Positions 33,199 through 47,200 are shown, counted from the stretch's first letter. The stretch is 64,000 nt of DNA from Hypomesus transpacificus (GCF_021917145.1 NC_061074.1:1315102-1379101); one strand, 5' to 3'. The notes: generated from the letters alone by a model not told the origin. Translations and numbers: made by a program.

Positions 33199-36100
33199 AT
33201 GGAGGTTCTGCGCCGTTGGAAGGCAGGGTGGGGCTACCCCACCAGTCTGCTGTGTTGCTATGGGTTCTTTAGTACAGTGAAGCCTATGGAGCCCTTTCTC
33301 ATCCCCTACATGACAGGACCAGATAAGAACCTGACAGTGGAACAGGTACATTGCTATACTTTTTTATTTGCCCTGTCAAGTCTTTGCTAAATAGTCTGAA
33401 ATGGTATTGGCAGGTAAAAAGGGGACGAGAACCTAAAGTCAGAAAGAAAATGTTTGGGTTGACTGGCAGGTATATACTTTTGAACCACGTTGCACTTTAT
33501 CACTCAGTAGTTGCATGAATTAGTTAATAAGGGTTCCTCTGGTAGGAGGGAACCTATTGTATTTGTTAGTTTTATAATAATAATTATTATTAATCTTCTT
33601 CTCCTTGCCCCACAATAACTCAACATGTTATTGGTAACACATTTTCTAGTTTGGCATATTGATACTACATCCAAGTTGGTACCCCCACACCGTCGTAGGT
33701 TTGAATCCAGCCACAGTGTTTGAGCCTGTCTTAAAATTGAAAATCTGTTTAGTTAAACAGGATGACATCGTTCTGAATTACCATGCGCAATTTCACCTTG
33801 ATATGTCAAAAGATCATTGAATTACAGCTGTTTAAACTTTGGCCGAATCGAACAATCCGTGCTACAGGAGAAAATATATATGTATATATATTTGACAACT
33901 TTGTTGCACATGGAAACACTTGCACATAGAATTAAGTGTGAGTCGAAATGTATTGGACAGTCTAACCACGGCAGAATGAATATAAATGTCTCTACAGTAA
34001 TATCAAATCCCAATCAAGGTAAAAAATATCCAATTATTTGAGTTTGTTTAACCTTCACACCAGTTTGGAGTGGGTATGGCTCAGTAGAAGAGCACTTGAC
34101 TGCTGATGAAGAGGTTGTAGTTTCAAATCCCCCTGTAGTGTCTGTAGCTTTGGTTCAAAGTGGCTGCTGGATCAAATATATTCACTTCAGTAAGAGGGGA
34201 AAACGGGAACATGCTGGTTGATTCGATGCAATAATTTGCAAATGGTTTTAGAGAACTAAGTTGGAAACATTTCTGAAATCCCAGAACGTTCTGAGAGTGA
34301 ATAATTTAAATAACAATGGAATTCATCGTTTTTTTTGTTTTTGTGATATAATAAACAAGTGAATAATTATAAATCAAATTAACTTAGACAAATCTTTAAC
34401 AAATCAAATATTTATTCTTTGTAAGAATGGCATATTTAATAACATTCTTTTTTTACATCAGTGCATTATGTATTTCCTCTTGATGTGACGTGTTGAAGTT
34501 TAGGACTGGGTCTCTGGCTTCCCCACAGGTAAACAACGAGATCTTCCCAGTGTGGACGTACTCATACCTGTCTGTGCTGGTCCCTGTGTTTCTGCTTACT
34601 GACTGGCTGCGCTACAAGCCTGTGGTGGTTTTCCAGTCCCTCAACCTCTTCATCACCACGGCCCTGCTGCTGTGGCTGCAGGGCGTGGCAGCCATGCAGG
34701 CCATGCAGTTCTTCTACGGTGTGGTGACAGCCTGCGAGGTGGCTTACTTCTCTTACATCTACAGCGTGGTGGATCTGACGAGGTACCGCAAGGCCACGTC
34801 TTACTGCCGCAGTGTCCAGCTACTGGGCTACACTGCGGGCTCTGTGCTGGGCCAGCTTCTCCTCAGCTTCGACCTCATGTCCTACAACAACATCCTGGTC
34901 TTGACTCTGGTGCTGACGTCCATCGCCCTGGTCACTTCCTGCTTCCTGCCAATGCCACGGAGAAGCATGTTTTTCCATCGTAGCCTCGGTGATGACAGGG
35001 AGAGGAAACTGTCAACAGGAATCGCGGCCGGGTCAGAAGGCGGTGAGCTGTCCAGCCGCTCAGCCCTCGATGAAAGAGGGGGGAGCAGTAAGGCACCAGC
35101 CAGGGAAGAGAACAGCAGTGATGACCCAGTGGAGGCTGGAGGCAGCGAGGAGAGGCCAGCTCCGCCAGGGGGCTGCCTGTCCATTCTGGTCCAGCTGTGG
35201 AGGGACTTCCTGGACTGTTACTCCAGCAGGCAGCTGCTGTACTGGTCCGTGTGGTGGGCTCTGGCCACTTGCGGATACAACCAGACAGTCAACTACGTGC
35301 AGGTGCTATGGGAGCACGTGGAGCCTTCTCAGAACATCACAGTCTACAACGGAGCGGTGGAAGCCGTGTCCAATCTGTGCGGTGAGTGGCCAACAGAGGC
35401 ACTCATGCTGTGAGCTAGACACCGTGAGCTAGACACCGTGAGCTAGACACCGTGAGCTAGACACTGTGAGCTAGACACCTTGAGCTAGACACCGTGAGCT
35501 AGACACCGTGAGCTAGACACCGTGAGCTAGACACCGTGATCTAGACACCGTGAGCTAGACACCGTGAGCTAGACAACGTGAGCTAGACACCGTGAGCTAG
35601 ACACCGTGAGTTAGACACCGTGAGTTAGACACCGTGAGCTAGACACCGTGAGCTAGACACCGTGAGCTAGACACCGTGAGCTAGACACCGTGAGTTAGAC
35701 ACCGTGAGCTAGACACCGTGAGTTAGACACCGTGAGCTAGACACCGTGAGCTAGACACCGTGAGTTAGACACTGTGAGTTAGACACTGTGAGTTAGACAC
35801 TGTGAGTTAGACACTGTGAGCTAGACACTGTGAGCTAGACACTGTGAGCTCCACACTACTTTCATGTAGGTACTTCATATCCATCATCCTCCTCCCGACA
35901 CTGTCGACTCAGATATGGCGTGTTCTCTCCAGGTGCAGCGACGGCCTACGGGATCGGCTTCACCCAGGTGAACTGGGCTCAGTGGGGGGAGCTGGCCCTG
36001 GGGATCTTCTCCGGCCTGGGAGCCGCGTCACTCTTCCTCATGACATACGCTGGCAACATTTGGGTCTGCTACGTCAGCTACATCCTCTTCAAGACCCTGT

Positions 36101-36939
36101 ATATGCTGCTGATCACTATAGCCATGTATGTTCTGGACATGGTGCAATTCACTATAGGCATATCGGTTTAACGAATCTCATCAATACCAATACACTTACC
36201 ATGGAGGACACATTACCTTTGACATGAATGTGAGTGAGCCACTTCATCTTCATTTGTCACCCCTCTCCAAGGTTCCAGATAGCCGCAGAACTATCAATGG
36301 AGAGATATGCACTGATATTTGGAGCAAACACGTTTGGGGCTCTGGTCCTTCAGACAGTGATCACATCCATCGTGGTGGACAGCAGGGGACTGGGTCTGGA
36401 CATCACCACACAGGTAATGAGACTCTGCGCTTGGAAAAGCACTCACCTTTAATGGCACATTTCACCCGAAAATACATATTTTTCCTGAAAGCATGACCTG
36501 GTTTCTTTAGGTATTTCATAGACCTTGTTGGGAGCAGTTTCATATAGGAACTATTTTCTTTTTACCAAACTTTTTACATGAAACTGCACCAAAAGCCATT
36601 TACCTCCATTAGATTCAAGAGAAGGCAGACAGCTCTATGGCCGATGTCCAAAAAACTAGCAACTCACACCAAAACATCTAGATGGATAAACAGCACTACG
36701 GGAAAGAGGAAAAACGTATATTTTGGGGTGAACTGTTCCATTTAAGCACTGGATCATCTTCAGTGTTTGTCCACTCTTTCTTGCAGTTCATCATTTATGG
36801 CTCCTACTTCTCCGCCATTGCCCTCCTGTTCTTGGTGAGGGGGGTGTACTGCCTGATAACACAGCCACAACACAAGGACCCCCCTGCCTCAGAGCTCCCC
36901 CCCAGGCCCCAGGAAACAGGGCGTGCACACAGCTTCTGA
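33199..36939 (+). CDS. slc19a3: Thiamine transporter, SLC19A3-type, copy B (5 exons, 495 aa)
   Basis: Tandem paralogue of copy A. Exons: 33199-33345, 34529-35381, 35933-36125, 36272-36413, 36787-36939. Exons 3 and 4 have exactly the lengths of copy A (193 and 142 nt) and the same phases. The 495 aa compares with 496 recalled for human SLC19A3. Motifs: [18 protein letters not shown] (candidate N-glycosylation at NLT), [104 protein letters not shown] and [20 protein letters not shown]. The central cytoplasmic loop is longer than in copy A and rich in Ser/Glu/Gly. In the segment after exon 1 it looks closer to human SLC19A3 than copy A does ([12 protein letters not shown]). Intron 2 is mostly a 14-bp minisatellite. 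Tail-to-tail with agfg1. Confidence 0.93.
34068..34136 (+). pseudogene. Degenerate tRNA-Cys-like sequence
   Basis: Box A-like ggctcagtagaagagca, then cttgactgctga where a tRNA-Cys anticodon arm would read cttgactgcaga, then box B-like gtttcaaatcc. The stems are broken, so this is a tRNA pseudogene or a SINE head, not a working tRNA. It lies in intron 1 of transporter copy B. Confidence 0.55.
35410..35849 (+). repeat. 14-bp minisatellite, 31 units, in transporter copy B intron 2
   Basis: The unit gtgagctagacacc repeats with a strict 14-bp period and no indel, followed by a partial 32nd unit. Variants are mostly single substitutions. A gtgagttagacact variant dominates the 3' end. It begins about 28 nt after the exon 2 donor (35382) and fills most of the 551-bp intron. 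Confidence 0.95.
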
Positions 36940-37044
36940 ACACATGCTTCCTGAGGACACACTGAGGACTGAGGAAAAACACTTTTATCCAATATTTCCA
37001 ACCCCACAACTAGGTGATTTGGTAATTGTTTTGGTAAAATCCAT

Positions 37045-37050
37045 TTTAAT
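37045..37050 (-). promoter_or_regulatory. Candidate polyadenylation signal of agfg1 (ATTAAA)
   Basis: ATTAAA on the minus strand, about 680 nt past the agfg1 stop at 37729, next to an AT microsatellite. It is the only plausible signal I saw in this 3' region, so confidence is modest. Confidence 0.35.
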
Positions 37051-37728
37051 ATATATATATATATATTTACACATTAACTTAAATTTCTGTAACATCCAAG
37101 TAGTGGTCTTCAGTCTCTAGTTTGTGGTTCTTGCCCATGACAGCTGAGATTCAGAGGTCCTTTTGGGGGGCAGCTGTTCTTACAGAAATACTCCTCATGA
37201 ATACATGTTCTCTTCTCGTCCTCGGTAGAGACACTCCTACCAATGCCACACTGCTTTTGGTTCTTTCCAGCAACTTGCAGCAGCCTGCAGCTTTCAAAGT
37301 AACAGTTCTGCCTTAACAAACATGTTAAAGATACAAATACTGATATGCACAAAAAGCCAGTTTCTTTGAAGAAAAACCTATGTACAGGAGTGCAGCATAA
37401 TGAACGGGACAATTGCAATAACTTAGTATTAGCCAGTTTGAATATAGCTGGGCTCAGTTGAAGCTGGCCAGTTCACAGGTTGAGTGAAGGAAGAGGGGAC
37501 CACCACGTCCAGTGTAGCACATTTAACCTTCACCATACCGTCTGCGGTTCGGCTTCCACGTCATCGAGGCACGCCTTGCTCCTTTCTGTTGTCGGTCTTG
37601 TTCTTCCTTCTCATAAAAAAAATTGTTCTCGGAAAGATTGTGTTTTTAAAGCTACCGGTGAAACAAAACAGTGTGGGAGGGGTGAGTGCGCTGTGTGCTT
37701 GTGGTAGTGGCCGTCCAGGGAGGAAGCG

Positions 37729-40700
37729 CTACAAGAAAGGATTGGTGGAAGAGCCTCCGGCAGGGTACTGGGCCGACGGCGCTCCGGCCTGATTGGACCG
37801 CAGAGAGACAAAACATGAGGAAATACTGAAGTGTCTGAGGGAAATAAGTCACTACAAACCAATGACAACCAATCAGGTCTCCTCACCAGGAAGGGGTTGC
37901 TAGACACCCCGGGTGCTGCCATAACCTGCCCGAAAGGGGTCACCATGGGCTTGGCCGGGCCGTAGCCTGAGAACCCTCCGCCTGGACGAACACAGGGAAA
38001 CAAACGCTGAGAGGGAGCTGACAGACCTTCGGATAAAACACGTGTCCAGACACACACCAGGCCTGGGCCATATCAAGGATTTGACGAAGCAGCGATTGAA
38101 AACGAATGCTTCGAAAAAGGACTATTCCTTAACATAGCTGACAGTGCAGGCAGACACACAGATGACGAGTACTTTGAAATGTGCCGTTTGGCCCATGCAT
38201 GGCACACACACCGTTGGGCTGCTGGGGGTAGGCCTGGGCCTGGGGGAAGGGGCCCTGGCCAGGGTACGGCGGCTGGAAGTTCCCACTGAAGCTGGTGGGG
38301 AGGTTGAAGGCAGCAGCGTTTCCCAGTCCTGAGGGCATGCTCAGGGAGCCAGAGCCAAATGTGGCTGCAACACGGCAGCAGATGAGCAGGTTACAACATG
38401 CACACAACCCGACATCACACGCACCACACCACTAGAAAGAGCTCTCGATACGGTAAAAAGCAGTACCACGGCAGGCCACGGGAGGGCAGCGAGGAGCGGT
38501 GAGCTGGAGGGAGAGGAGGAGACATACCCAAGTGAACTGGGGAATGACCCCGTCCAGCCGCAGGAACCCGACACATCAGCCCCTCTTCCTTACACCCTCA
38601 CAAACCTTCTCGCCCCGCTCCAGTCTTCCACAAAGCCCACTATGTCTCACATTCACTCCACAAACGACCGCACAGACTCAGGAGCGTGTCGGAACGTGGA
38701 CCAATGTTCCTTGACCCACCTGCTGCCGCCACCGCCGCCGCCCGCCCATTGCTCTGGAAGGGGTTGGTGTGGGCCGCTCCGGGGACAACAGCAGCGGCAA
38801 CAAAGGGGTTGGTTGAAGGACCTGGCAGGGATGGAGGGAGGTGGTCAGACTGGGGTCACGAACAGAGGACCATGAAGTCCACCCCTCACTGGGCCTCAAA
38901 CGGGGCTGCTGGCTGAGGACACATGGAGGACCACACTCACCTCCGAAACCCTGGGGCATGCTGGGAAGGCAGCCCTGTTGGGCCTGGCTGGCGGAGGCTG
39001 CTGGCACGCTGGGATACATCCCCCTGAGAGGAGCCGTGACACGACGAGGAGGAGAACCAAACAGAGCTACTCAAACTGAATATTGACTCCATTACTAGAC
39101 ACTTGAACCTTACTCACTTACTGGTCGACCAATTAACACCCAATTTACTTCTTGGTAAACAATAGCCTTCTTTATATACATGTTATGGCATAACTATCCG
39201 ACTGTACCCTTCTAGAGAATAGGGGCAAAGGGGTGTAGGAAACAGGAAGACGGAGATGTAGGCCGACAGAGGACAGGCGTGTTGTCTCACCCTTGGGAGC
39301 TGGTGTTGTAAGCGCTGGTCGGGGGGGCTGGCGGGCTGAAGACAGTGTCCAGCTCTGCCAGGGGAGCGTAGCGGTCTCCTCCCAGCCCCGCAAGCTGGCT
39401 CTGAGGGTGGCTCAATCCTGCCTGGCCAGGCCCCAGGCTTCCCCTGCTGGGCAGGCTGTTCCCTGGGGAGAGACGACACACAGCGGCTGGGATCTTCACT
39501 CACGGCTGGAGGGGAGGGGATATCCAGCACGCAGTGCTCACACCTGATCCGTGGGCCTCGATAGACACAAACCCAGCCATGTCATGCAAGTATGCCCCTG
39601 CTGGTTTATGGACAAGAAATGTAACACAACTCCACAGTTCCCCAGGGGAGGGAGAAATACAGTAAACGCTGAGTGAGTCGCAGCTTGATTTTCTGCTTGT
39701 CAAAAGTAGTGCAGCAATGGCAGACAACCAGGTGAGCATCTAGCACATGGTGTTCCATCACAGCCCTGAAAGATGACTTCCTACTACGCTAATCCCCCCC
39801 AGAGAGGACAGCCCTTGGATCCGAGCGTCCACACATGCTTTCACTCCCACCCGAGCTGCACAGCAACTTAACTGGAATCCTACAAAACATGGCCTGGCAG
39901 CTGAGTTCCCTCGCTCCGTTTGGGCAGAGCTCTCCAGGTCGACCAGAGCTGCATCTTTACCAGCTGCGCCGCTAGCGCTCTGTAGCGCCTCTGTGGGCGT
40001 TCCCGGGGAACTAGCGCTCTGTAGCGCCTCTGTGGGCGCTCCCGGGGAGCTAGCGCTCTGTAGCGCCTCTGTGGGCGCTCCCGGGAAGCTAGCGCTCTGT
40101 AGTGCCTCTGTGGGCGCTCCCGGGGAGCTAGCGCTCTGTAGCGCCTCTATGGGCGTTCCCGGGGAGCTAGCGAAGCAGCCAGAGTCAGTGCTCCAGGATT
40201 TGGGGAAGTGGTCCAAATTGGCCAAATTTGCATTCGCTATTTCCCCCTAGGTGTGCTACCTGCACGAGCGAGAGAGAGAGATTACAGAGCATGTCACGAG
40301 AGGGGCCTGCGAAGCGCGTGCGGGTCTGTGTGTCACTTCAGAGGACGTGAAGGGGTGAGCTGGAACCTGGGGCCTGGCCCACGCAGCTGCAGTACGGCAG
40401 GGTCGTCCCTTTCTCAAGAGGGCCCATCCTGGGCACATCGATTGACAGGAACTGTTATGTCGCAGCAGAGCACTCTCACACTGGGACTTCAAATCATTGT
40501 CCACTAGAATTGCAGGTGGTCGCACTAAGATGGATAACCTTCACCAAAACAGCACTTGTTTTTTATGGGAGCAGCAGACACAGAACCACATACATTCATC
40601 TACAGGCCGAATGGAAGGACTGGGACCGACTCAAACTAGGACAGACCCGCACGAGAGAGGCGCGAGGGGAGTGGGAGGAGAGCGGTTCAAACAGGAGCCA

Positions 40701-41158
40701 GAGAGGGAGACTTACTGTGATGGCCCCAGTATGGCAGAGAGGGGCCAAACTCCCCCACACTGCGGCTGGATGACAGTGAGGTGAACGCTGGCCGCCAGAA
40801 CAGGACGAGAGCAATGAATGCAAGACAGGGCGGAAAAACAGAAGGACACGTAAAACGAAACAAAGGCACGACTGTCGCCCAAAGCAAACAGACGGAAAAT
40901 AAACAAACAAGATAACAGCAAGAAAATGGAGAGAGAGAGAGAGAGAGAGAAGTAGAAGCCAGGCAGATTGGGTGAGAGCAGGGATTCTGGAAGCAGTGAG
41001 CTGGGTGTCGTCATATTAAAATCAAGAAGGTCATGATGACATTGCACTCTTCAACAACCTCCAGCAGAGGGGATAAAATAAAGACATGAGCTTGATTGTG
41101 GCTGAGGCCTGGGGAGTTTAGTCTCTGCTTGTTAAGTAGTGTGTGTGGGTGTGTGTGT

Positions 41159-41205
<47 letters not shown>

Positions 41206-41251
41206 TGTGTGTGTGTGTGTGTGTGGGTGTGTGTGTGGGTGTGTGTGTGGG

Positions 41252-41284
<33 letters not shown>

Positions 41285-44200
41285 ATGCATGTGTGTGCGT
41301 GCGTGCAGCACTCAACTGCACAACTGAGTGCTACTGTAAGATGAAGCATATTGTGGGGCCATGAACCGGTGTGTGTGTGTGTGTGTGTGGGGGGGGGATC
41401 AGGAGTCACAAACAGGAGAGAACAGACCGAAACAACAAAGAAATAATAACATAGATAATACACAATGGACGACAACGAGGCGTGAAACGTGGGTGAGGAT
41501 GCGTGGTGGTTTACCTGTTTGCGAGGGCTGGAACGGGGCTGGAGGTGCAGGGGGGAAAGCACCGGATGGACCGGCGCTTCTGAACACCTCAAAGTTCGCA
41601 AAGTCTGCGTTTGCAAAGTCTGCGTTTGCAAAGTCTGCGTTTGCAGCTGTGCTGTGACTGGCTGGAGATCAGGGAGGAGGGTCAGACCAGACAATGAATG
41701 AGGAGATGATGACGACACAGGAACGACACTGGGATGGCAAACTCAAATGAACACACCCAGACGTGGACTGATCCAAGCAGAATGATGACTCAGCAGACAT
41801 GGCGGGAGGACATCCAGGTTCACCAGAAAGAGCTGCCTGTCTGGACAACCTTCTACCCTTCGTGTGTGTGGGTGTGGGTGTGTATGTGTGTGTGGGGATG
41901 TGTGTGTGTGTGTGTGTGTGGGGGCCAGGGCCTTCTCTAATGAGGATGTCGGTGCCCGGAACCCTCTGATCACATACCTGGGTGGCTGTTGAAATGTGCA
42001 AAGTTGGCAAAGTTGGCTGGGCCTGGAGCTTTGGAGGGAGGGGCGGCAAAGATGTCTCCACCCAGGTCGCTCAGGAGGTCAAACTTCTTGTCCTGGAACT
42101 GCTGGTGGGCCTGGCTGCGGCTCACCACTGGAGACTGACAGACACCAGGGTTACCTCAGAGCACACACACACACACCTCGACAGCAGACAGCAGGGTGCG
42201 TGTGTGTGTGTCTTGACTAGTTCTGTTTGTGCTGAGGTTCAAGGTGTAAGTGTGTGTGTGTGTATCACCTGACTGGGTGTGTGCTTGCTGAGATGCAGGG
42301 TAGGGACGCCCTCGCCCAACAAGGTCTTGAGGGGCCGGACTTCAGGAGTGCTGCTGGTGCTGCTGTTGGACGAGCCTGAGATGGAAGCGTGGACCGAGGC
42401 CACCACCTTGGCCTGGTCTGGAGGAACGTACCTGACAACCACAACCGACATCAGGAAACCGCTCGCACTCGCCAGAGGCTTGCTTTCAGGGCAGCCAGTA
42501 GGCGGTGGCTAACCTACATTGCATGCAATAACACAGTGGTATCAATGCAAATTGCTTGGCTCAGGGGCTTCCTGCACGAGCTGCTTCTAGGGCAGGATAA
42601 GTCAGGGGAAACTACAGAAGTCTGAAGAGGTCTGTCCTTAGACTACTGACCAGCTAACAATAATTGAAGATAATGATTACTTTCTTACTTTTATACTGTT
42701 TGAAATGTTATGTATATAATGAACTATGTTTGATCTATACCTTGCTATATTAGGTTCATGAGCACACAACCCTTGGTTATGTCCAGTAGAGAAATATGTC
42801 CATCTATTAATTATGTTTCTTGTATCATTGATAACAGCATAATGACAGTTTTTCTTATGAATGCATAGACATAAGTTAGTTCTTTGTAAGGTGTGACTAG
42901 GAAAGGCCTGTGTCACTAATGTAAGTCGGAGGTCCCAATATCGCCAAATTGTATAATGCCATGCAACTTTGAATGAGGAAAATAGATGGAGCGACAATGC
43001 CATTTCTAGGAGCCCTATATAAGGACCTCAACAAGAGCTACCTAGCATACAGTGTCCTTTTTCTGTGCCTGCGAAGGCTATGCTAATCATATTGTATCCT
43101 CCCATATTGTCATACCCTATACTCCCTTGATTTCCTGTATTCATTGTCCAGTCTTCGGTGATACTCAACTTGAGTGTATCAGACACCTCCACCTTACACG
43201 TGTAATAAATACGTTGATTTTGTCTTGAACTTGTAATAACTAGTCCCTTCATTGACTTGGTACTTTCAGAGCAATTGGGTATCGTCTACTACGTCTTCAA
43301 GTCCTACCATCTTTTCTTCTCGTATTTCTCTTGAAGGAACTCCTTAACCTTCTGAGGTTCTCTGAAGTCAGGAATCGAGGAGGTTCTGTCGTCGTACAGG
43401 CCGAGCCAGATCTGTTTGCAGACCTACGAGGAAGGGGCATGAGGTCAATCACATGAGCAAAAGGCAAACATGAGACTTTAACACCTGGAGGTTAAGAGAA
43501 CATTCCAGGGTTTCCTGGCACCGAATAAAACGGAGACCTTCGGCTAAGTTATACAGATCCCAAACATTGACACTTGACTGCTTCTCGACAAACATTATAA
43601 GACCTGAGGCCTTAATAACCAACAGGCACAACGCACGGATGCTTGAAAAGAAACTACCGTGTCATTCTTTAGACATTTCTGTTGAAATAGAGTTAGACCA
43701 ATATGGCAACAGATCCAATAGCAGGCTGCAACAGCACTGTGGAGAAACAGGCAGGTGAACAGACTGGAGGTTCATGATGATGCATGAATCCACCCAGGTC
43801 GTTGCGTCGATGCTCCTGCTCCTGAGGATGCTTCAATGCCAAGTCACATGCCATACAGAACATCTGACACACACGTTTACTTCTCAATGAAGGCGCGTAG
43901 AAAACAAAGGCCATGTTGTACTTGTATCACCCATGTTATTTAGCATGATATTTACTCCAATTCAAATCCCAACTAGGCAAATCAAGACTGAGTTTGCCGG
44001 AGCCAAATAAGTCTGAATATACAAATTTGGGGCGTCAGAACAGCCATGAAAGGGCTGCTGCGGGTTTGAGGCACATCATGGCATTCTCACAACTCGCACA
44101 CAAATCCTCTCAAAAAGACTCTAAAGGAGCACACTAATATCCCAAGAATGCCACCCAAATGAAAAACGGTCAAACAATGTGTCCAGGAGAACATGATGTG

Positions 44201-47200
44201 CTGCTGCTCTGTGGGTCACCATGCCTACCTCATTGCCATTTTTCTGTAGTAACTCAATTTCCTGTTGCGTGAAGGTTGTCATGGAGATCGACTTCACTCT
44301 GTGAGGTGGGTTAAGCCCTCGCCTGTGGGTAGGAGGAGAGTGGCAGAGAGGTCAGATTAGTTCAGAAAACATCCAAACTACTTATCTACTGCATCCAGGT
44401 ACAACTGGGACCAAGACTGCACAGGGAGACACCAGGGCTACAAAGAAAGTTAAATAACTGAAACTGTGAGACGAAAATGACCAACTCTTATAGCAGTCAG
44501 GTGTCTGTCCTTTCATATGACCTCTTGAGATGCATTAGAGATGTGAGAGAAAGGCATCAGGAGAATCGCTTCCTGACTCAATTTCCCAGCTTCCTGTGCG
44601 GCCCTGGTCTACCCCGGTGGGCTGGCAGAGAGCTTCACAAACAGGCAGCTCTCCTGCTTCTACACACCCAAACCCCGCCACCAAGTCAGTATCGAAGCAT
44701 TCCTTAAAACACACACACGTTCCAACGACAAAAATCTCCTAGGTGATAAGAATGGTAGTCATAGATGCAGTGTAAGGCTAGGCCAGCTGCTAAATTATTC
44801 ACTGCTCTTGCTGTGCAATTTAGCCTATAGGCCTAGCTCCACTGAATGGCTTTGCTCCATCTGAACAGTTACCCAATCAACCGAGTCCACGGCGTCTCCT
44901 GTTGCTAGTAGAGAGTTAACATGACCTACTGCTGATAGCGAAGGAGCATCTGCCAAACCAGCCCTTGCCTTGGTAGTGCACATCAGACACTAGTAATCAG
45001 AAGGTTGCCGGATCGATGCCGGCAAGGCATTTCACCCTACTTGCCTCGGGGGGAATGTCCCTGTACTTACTGTAAGTCGCTCTGGATAAGAGCGTCTGCT
45101 AAATGACTAAATATAAATGTAAATAGAGTAGCTTGGTATGACAAAATTCAAGAGATTGAATTTTCCATTATTCTGGTGGCTAGTTAGCTCCCAGGAGGCC
45201 AGGCAAGCCTTTGTTCTTTTGGTGACTGTGGGAGGGTATGTGTGTGCTGGGTGCTTGGGGCAGGTGAATGAGCATTTTCCTCGAATGAAACTAGGTCAGA
45301 TACAGGGAAAGAGTTCCAGGCCCTCCAGGCATGCCCGTGATGCCATCTCTTCCTTTGCAAGACATTTGGAAACATCTCTTAAAAAAGTTAATCCAATAAA
45401 AGACGTTGTAAGTAACACTTGGTTTTGCAATATATGTTGCAAGACATTCAGCTAACTAGGGAGGCCTAGATAAAGTAGGCCTATTGCTGTTGTACTTGCA
45501 AGTTACACCTAAAATAGACACGTCGTCGTTTTAACTATTGTAAGAAGAGCTGTCAAAGAACCGTCTGTGCATGTGGTGTAGGAATAACAGTTAATAAATG
45601 TAATGGAAGCATGCAGTGAGTGCATGCAATAAAAAAGTATCTCTTAAACTGGACTGGCACCTGAAGGGGCTGTTTTCCTAATAAGAAGAGCTGTCAAAGA
45701 GAGCACTAAACCTCCTGAGAGAATGTTAGAAATATCAGTTAAATAATGTGCCCCAGCTATGCCTTTCTGACTGATGGGTGCATACAACACTTGAGGTCTG
45801 CTACCCTGCCCTAAGTGGATGAAAGGCTTCAAAACAATAGACCTGCATTCGAAAGCATGAAGGAAGGAATGAATGAAGCAAAGGCAAGACATTGAAGTGA
45901 CTTGGAACACGGTCAAAGTGGTTTGGTTTCGGATAACACGTTCAGAATGACCTTTGACCTGGAGGTCGTTAGAGGTAGGGATGAATTGCCGGTCGTGACC
46001 AGGTGGTCGCACTCCCTGTGGAGACGGGGACCGAGAAATTCAACTCCTCACACGTTCTTCAGCCTCTGGTTTCTCTCTAGAGATCTGTCATATATGTATC
46101 AGGAGTGCTAAAATCATATGCAAATGTATAATCGACATGGAGACAGAAAACACTCAAGAGAAACCGCAACCCAAAGCGTTTCAGAGCATGCCACGCTGTG
46201 TTTGCACCGTGCCTGCTGCTGCAGGCTGCACCATACGCTCATACTTCCTCTGCTGTTCTGGAACAACGTGAGAAGTGAGCTGACCACTACCACTTCCCGT
46301 TGCACATATCACATGCTGTTGATGCAATGTGGTGGAGCCTTGCCACTTCCTGACACTGCAATCACATCAGGCGTCCTGTCTACATGAAGATCCTCCATCA
46401 ATCTTTCCCCACCACACAACACCAGCCGTCAAAATACACAGCCTAATTTTCCACGAGTCAGGTCTTTTCTTGACCAGCAGAGAAAGTGACCCAAGTTCCT
46501 TCCTGGTATGTCTACAATACACACCAATGTCACTCAACACTGGTGCAGATTTACACGTTCTTATCACTATAATAGACCCCTTTACACATGCATAACAAAT
46601 GCAAACGTTCCCAAGTATTCTCGTCATATACTGTGTTGCTATGGGATGGGTCTGTTGAAATGGGAACATCTACCAGCAGTAGATGGCCACCAGCAGTATT
46701 CTGATTCACACGGTTACATAGTCTGCTGTATCACCCAGCATTAACAAAATGTCTGGAAAAATTTGACAAATACAATACACAAGTTAAGATTTACAAGTCT
46801 TAGTTACCCTGGTAACCAAAACATTCCAGTTTAGAAAGAGACATAGCACAAGCCAGGTAGCCATAAACAAACTATTCTTGCATTCTCATTGAGTAATGAT
46901 TGATTGGCCAGCTGTCAAAATACAGTTTCAATCAATTACTTATACTAGCAACGTAGCTCAGACATTAATGTTGAATCTGTTTAGTGGTTTATTGGTCAGA
47001 CTGTCAAATTATGAATAGTGCCAAACACTAGTCAAAAAACAGCCTGTTAGCAAGACATGTTCAATCATTTTCAGTTGATAAGTAGCTAGCTGCATGTTTT
47101 CTTGATTTCTGTGGGCATATTGGTACATGAGCTACTTGCCATATGGTAGACTGTATTATTTATCATGCTAGCAACAGTTGAGCAAGTCTAGGAGGTAAGC

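Noticed and set aside
35410-35849. CRISPR-like array
   Set aside because: Units are 14 bp, contiguous and without unique spacers, inside an intron of a vertebrate gene: an ordinary minisatellite.
40716-40765. 50-nt candidate agfg1 exon with good acceptor and GTAAGT donor on the minus strand
   Set aside because: Its translation (AAVWGSLAPLCHTG) has no resemblance to AGFG proteins, and including it breaks the phase with exon 7; skipping it gives a complete 589-aa frame.
41096-41344. Several open frames rich in Cys/Val or Thr/His
   Set aside because: They are translations of a GT/CA microsatellite with no complexity.
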